Below, piece by piece: positions 4,626 to 6,164 of a stretch of 6,164 nucleotides of DNA. The position numbers and the translations under genes are program-made. Origin of the DNA: Lentisphaerota bacterium (GTDB lineage: Bacteria > Verrucomicrobiota > Lentisphaeria > Oligosphaerales > Oligosphaeraceae); the NCBI GenBank assembly GCA_012800565.1, contig JAAZIZ010000346.1, positions 1 to 6,164 on the forward strand. The letters run 5' to 3'. Each line of letters starts with the position of its first letter. The stretch's first letter is position 1. Below the pieces are notes generated by a model, which was given only the letters and a program-made list of their open reading frames with translations, did no database searches and was not told where the DNA came from.

Positions 4626-6164
4626 TTATTTTTTGTCCGGAGCGGGGCCCAATTCTACCAGCTGCACGGCATCAATCCAGGATGTCCCGCTGCTTTTACG
4701 CTGACAGAAATGGATATACGGAGTATAAGTGCGCGGCTGCAGACTCCCGGTGGTGAAAACTTTTTCCAGCCGCTGCCATTTCAGGGTGCCGGTGTAGCCG
4801 GGATCGGGCAGATATTGGACGTTGCCGTCGCCCTGGTCGATTCGGACATAGAAGCCGCCCCGCGTCTCTGAACTGACGATATCTGCCAGCCGCACAAAAA
4901 AGCTCAGGCGGTATTGCGTAAAGGGCTTTAGAAACGGCAGTTTATAGACCAGGGAAGCGTCCTCATGCTCCAACTTCAGGGACGCGCCGGCAGTGCGGAA
5001 AATTTCTGTATCGCGGGTGAATTTTTTCCCCCAGAAGAACCATTCATCCGGCCGGATTTTTCCGCTTCCGGTATAGGTAAAATTGCCATCGGCGAGCAGA
5101 TTCTTCTCTTCCTCTGCTGCCGGAATCAGGGTGCCGAAATTAGCCAAGTCGCCAAAAGTGAGCGCGTATGGGCTCCAGGCATAATACAGGTGCACCTTCT
5201 CCTGGAGTAAAGCCCGATGCCGGGTGAAATTCGCTATCACCCGGCCATCCGCTCTGAGCGGCGGGAAAGAACTTTTGGGTATCCGGACTTCAGTCTGCCA
5301 GGCGACGCCCTCCATAATTATGCTTTTAGCTTCGGCCTGAGCGTTGAAACTGTAATCGTTGGTCAAGGTTGCGATGCGGTTGTGCAAATCCGTAATCACG
5401 CCCTGGGAGTTGACCATGAATTGGTATTCGTCTTGCCTTTCCCCGCGAATATCAAGATGGATTTCGATTGCGTTGTCACTCCAGACCATCGGATCGTCAT
5501 ACTCGCGCTCCTGGGAGAGCATCAGCTCGGTCTTCGGCTCCTCACACCAGAACAGAAAGTAAAAATTATCGGCATCCTGGAGCATTTTGACTTTGGTGTG
5601 CACTTCCACTGCGTCTTTGCCCAAAGCCAGCAGTTCAACCTCTGCTGCGGATTGCCAGGCGACATCCGTCCCCGCACCGTCGATGACTATTTTCTCTCCT
5701 GCAGGGACAGTATGCAAAACCGCAGTCCATTTGTCCACAGCTTGAGTTTTGCGGATATAATCTTCTGCGCCCTGCTCTACCGGCTGCCACATCTGGGCGC
5801 GCATAAAGCGAACCCGCTTCAGCGCTTCCGGCTCGGTGGCAACCTGGGTTTCGGCTTTAGTCAACAGTGCGGCGATGCGGGATATCTCCGCAGGGGAATA
5901 GATTTCATTCCAGATTTGGTACTCAGTCGGCGGGTTGGCCTTCGGCCCGGCCATGGTCATCACCTCGTTATTAAAGCAGTCAATCAGCCAATGATGTTCC
6001 AGAGTCTGAAAGAATTCCTGCATGGTGGCAGCAGCCGCGCCGTACATTTTCTGGTAGTAGTCCGCCAGGATTTCCTGGTAATCTCTCCCCGTGTCCCACA
6101 TCAAGCGGGAGAAGACATATATATTCAGGTGGTTGAAGATGCGGTAATCGGTCTCGCATTCGAA
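4626..6164 (-). CDS. DUF4838-type protein with CBM9-like and jelly-roll carbohydrate-binding domains, 5' end beyond right edge
   Basis: The frame is open from the right edge to a TAA at 4626, so the C-terminal 512 residues are present and the N-terminus is missing; the internal TTG at 6104 and ATG at 6101 are not the real start. Residues 10-60 of the fragment (NHLNIYVFSRLMWDTGRDYQ, then ADYYQKMYG) resemble the end of DUF4838, a glycoside-hydrolase-like domain related to alpha-glucuronidases. Residues about 160-348 resemble a CBM9-like/DOMON domain: IDGAGTDVAWQSA, a strand FYFLFWCEEP and DNAIEIHLD (230-238). Residues about 356-507 look like a CBM4/9/16-type jelly roll, starting NLLADGNF and closing WIDAVQLVEL. 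Such proteins are usually secreted and act on or bind polysaccharides; the signal peptide would lie outside the window. It converges on the oxidoreductase operon, so it is a separate transcription unit. Domain calls are by motif, without alignment. Confidence 0.8.
   Translation of the reverse strand, partial: FECETDYRIFNHLNIYVFSRLMWDTGRDYQEILADYYQKMYGAAAATMQEFFQTLEHHWLIDCFNNEVMTMAGPKANPPTEYQIWNEIYSPAEISRIAALLTKAETQVATEPEALKRVRFMRAQMWQPVEQGAEDYIRKTQAVDKWTAVLHTVPAGEKIVIDGAGTDVAWQSAAEVELLALGKDAVEVHTKVKMLQDADNFYFLFWCEEPKTELMLSQEREYDDPMVWSDNAIEIHLDIRGERQDEYQFMVNSQGVITDLHNRIATLTNDYSFNAQAEAKSIIMEGVAWQTEVRIPKSSFPPLRADGRVIANFTRHRALLQEKVHLYYAWSPYALTFGDLANFGTLIPAAEEEKNLLADGNFTYTGSGKIRPDEWFFWGKKFTRDTEIFRTAGASLKLEHEDASLVYKLPFLKPFTQYRLSFFVRLADIVSSETRGGFYVRIDQGDGNVQYLPDPGYTGTLKWQRLEKVFTTGSLQPRTYTPYIHFCQRKSSGTSWIDAVQLVELGPAPDKK

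Overview
The window looks like chromosomal DNA from a free-living or gut-associated heterotrophic bacterium of moderately high GC. The mix of a DUF4838 glycan-associated protein, a GTTHEH-type Gfo/Idh/MocA oxidoreductase, a zinc-less MDR dehydrogenase and an AAA_14/DUF4143 ATPase resembles genomes of the Lentisphaerae (Victivallales) or related PVC-superphylum carbohydrate degraders. That placement is an inference from gene content; there is no rRNA or other marker gene here.

Layout: (1) Positions 1-1108, minus strand: 5' 369 codons of an intact AAA_14/DUF4143 ATPase that runs off the left edge, so it has no stop codon in the window. (2) Positions 1109-1370: a divergent intergenic region. It holds a plausible promoter and a 7-bp inverted repeat for the ATPase, a weaker promoter candidate for the plus-strand genes, and pyrimidine-rich stretches. 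(3) Positions 1371-4524, plus strand: a compact three-gene oxidoreductase operon made of an MDR dehydrogenase, a Gfo/Idh/MocA dehydrogenase and a YghZ-like aldo/keto reductase, with gaps of 45 and 82 bp and a Shine-Dalgarno sequence before each gene. (4) Positions 4525-4625: a convergent intergenic gap dominated by one long GC-rich hairpin. (5) Positions 4626-6164, minus strand: the C-terminal 512 residues of a DUF4838-type protein with a CBM9-like domain and a jelly-roll carbohydrate-binding domain; its N-terminus lies beyond the right edge.

The three redox enzymes probably act on related sugar-derived substrates (oxidation of a hydroxyl, then reduction of a carbonyl, or cofactor-balanced interconversion). 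The neighbouring DUF4838/CBM protein fits a glycan-utilisation setting. The exact substrate cannot be read from the sequence. No mobile element, CRISPR array, tRNA or rRNA was seen, and no clearly new system is visible. The points most worth checking are the cassette itself, the unusual cofactor and catalytic motifs in its first two enzymes, and the long hairpin.
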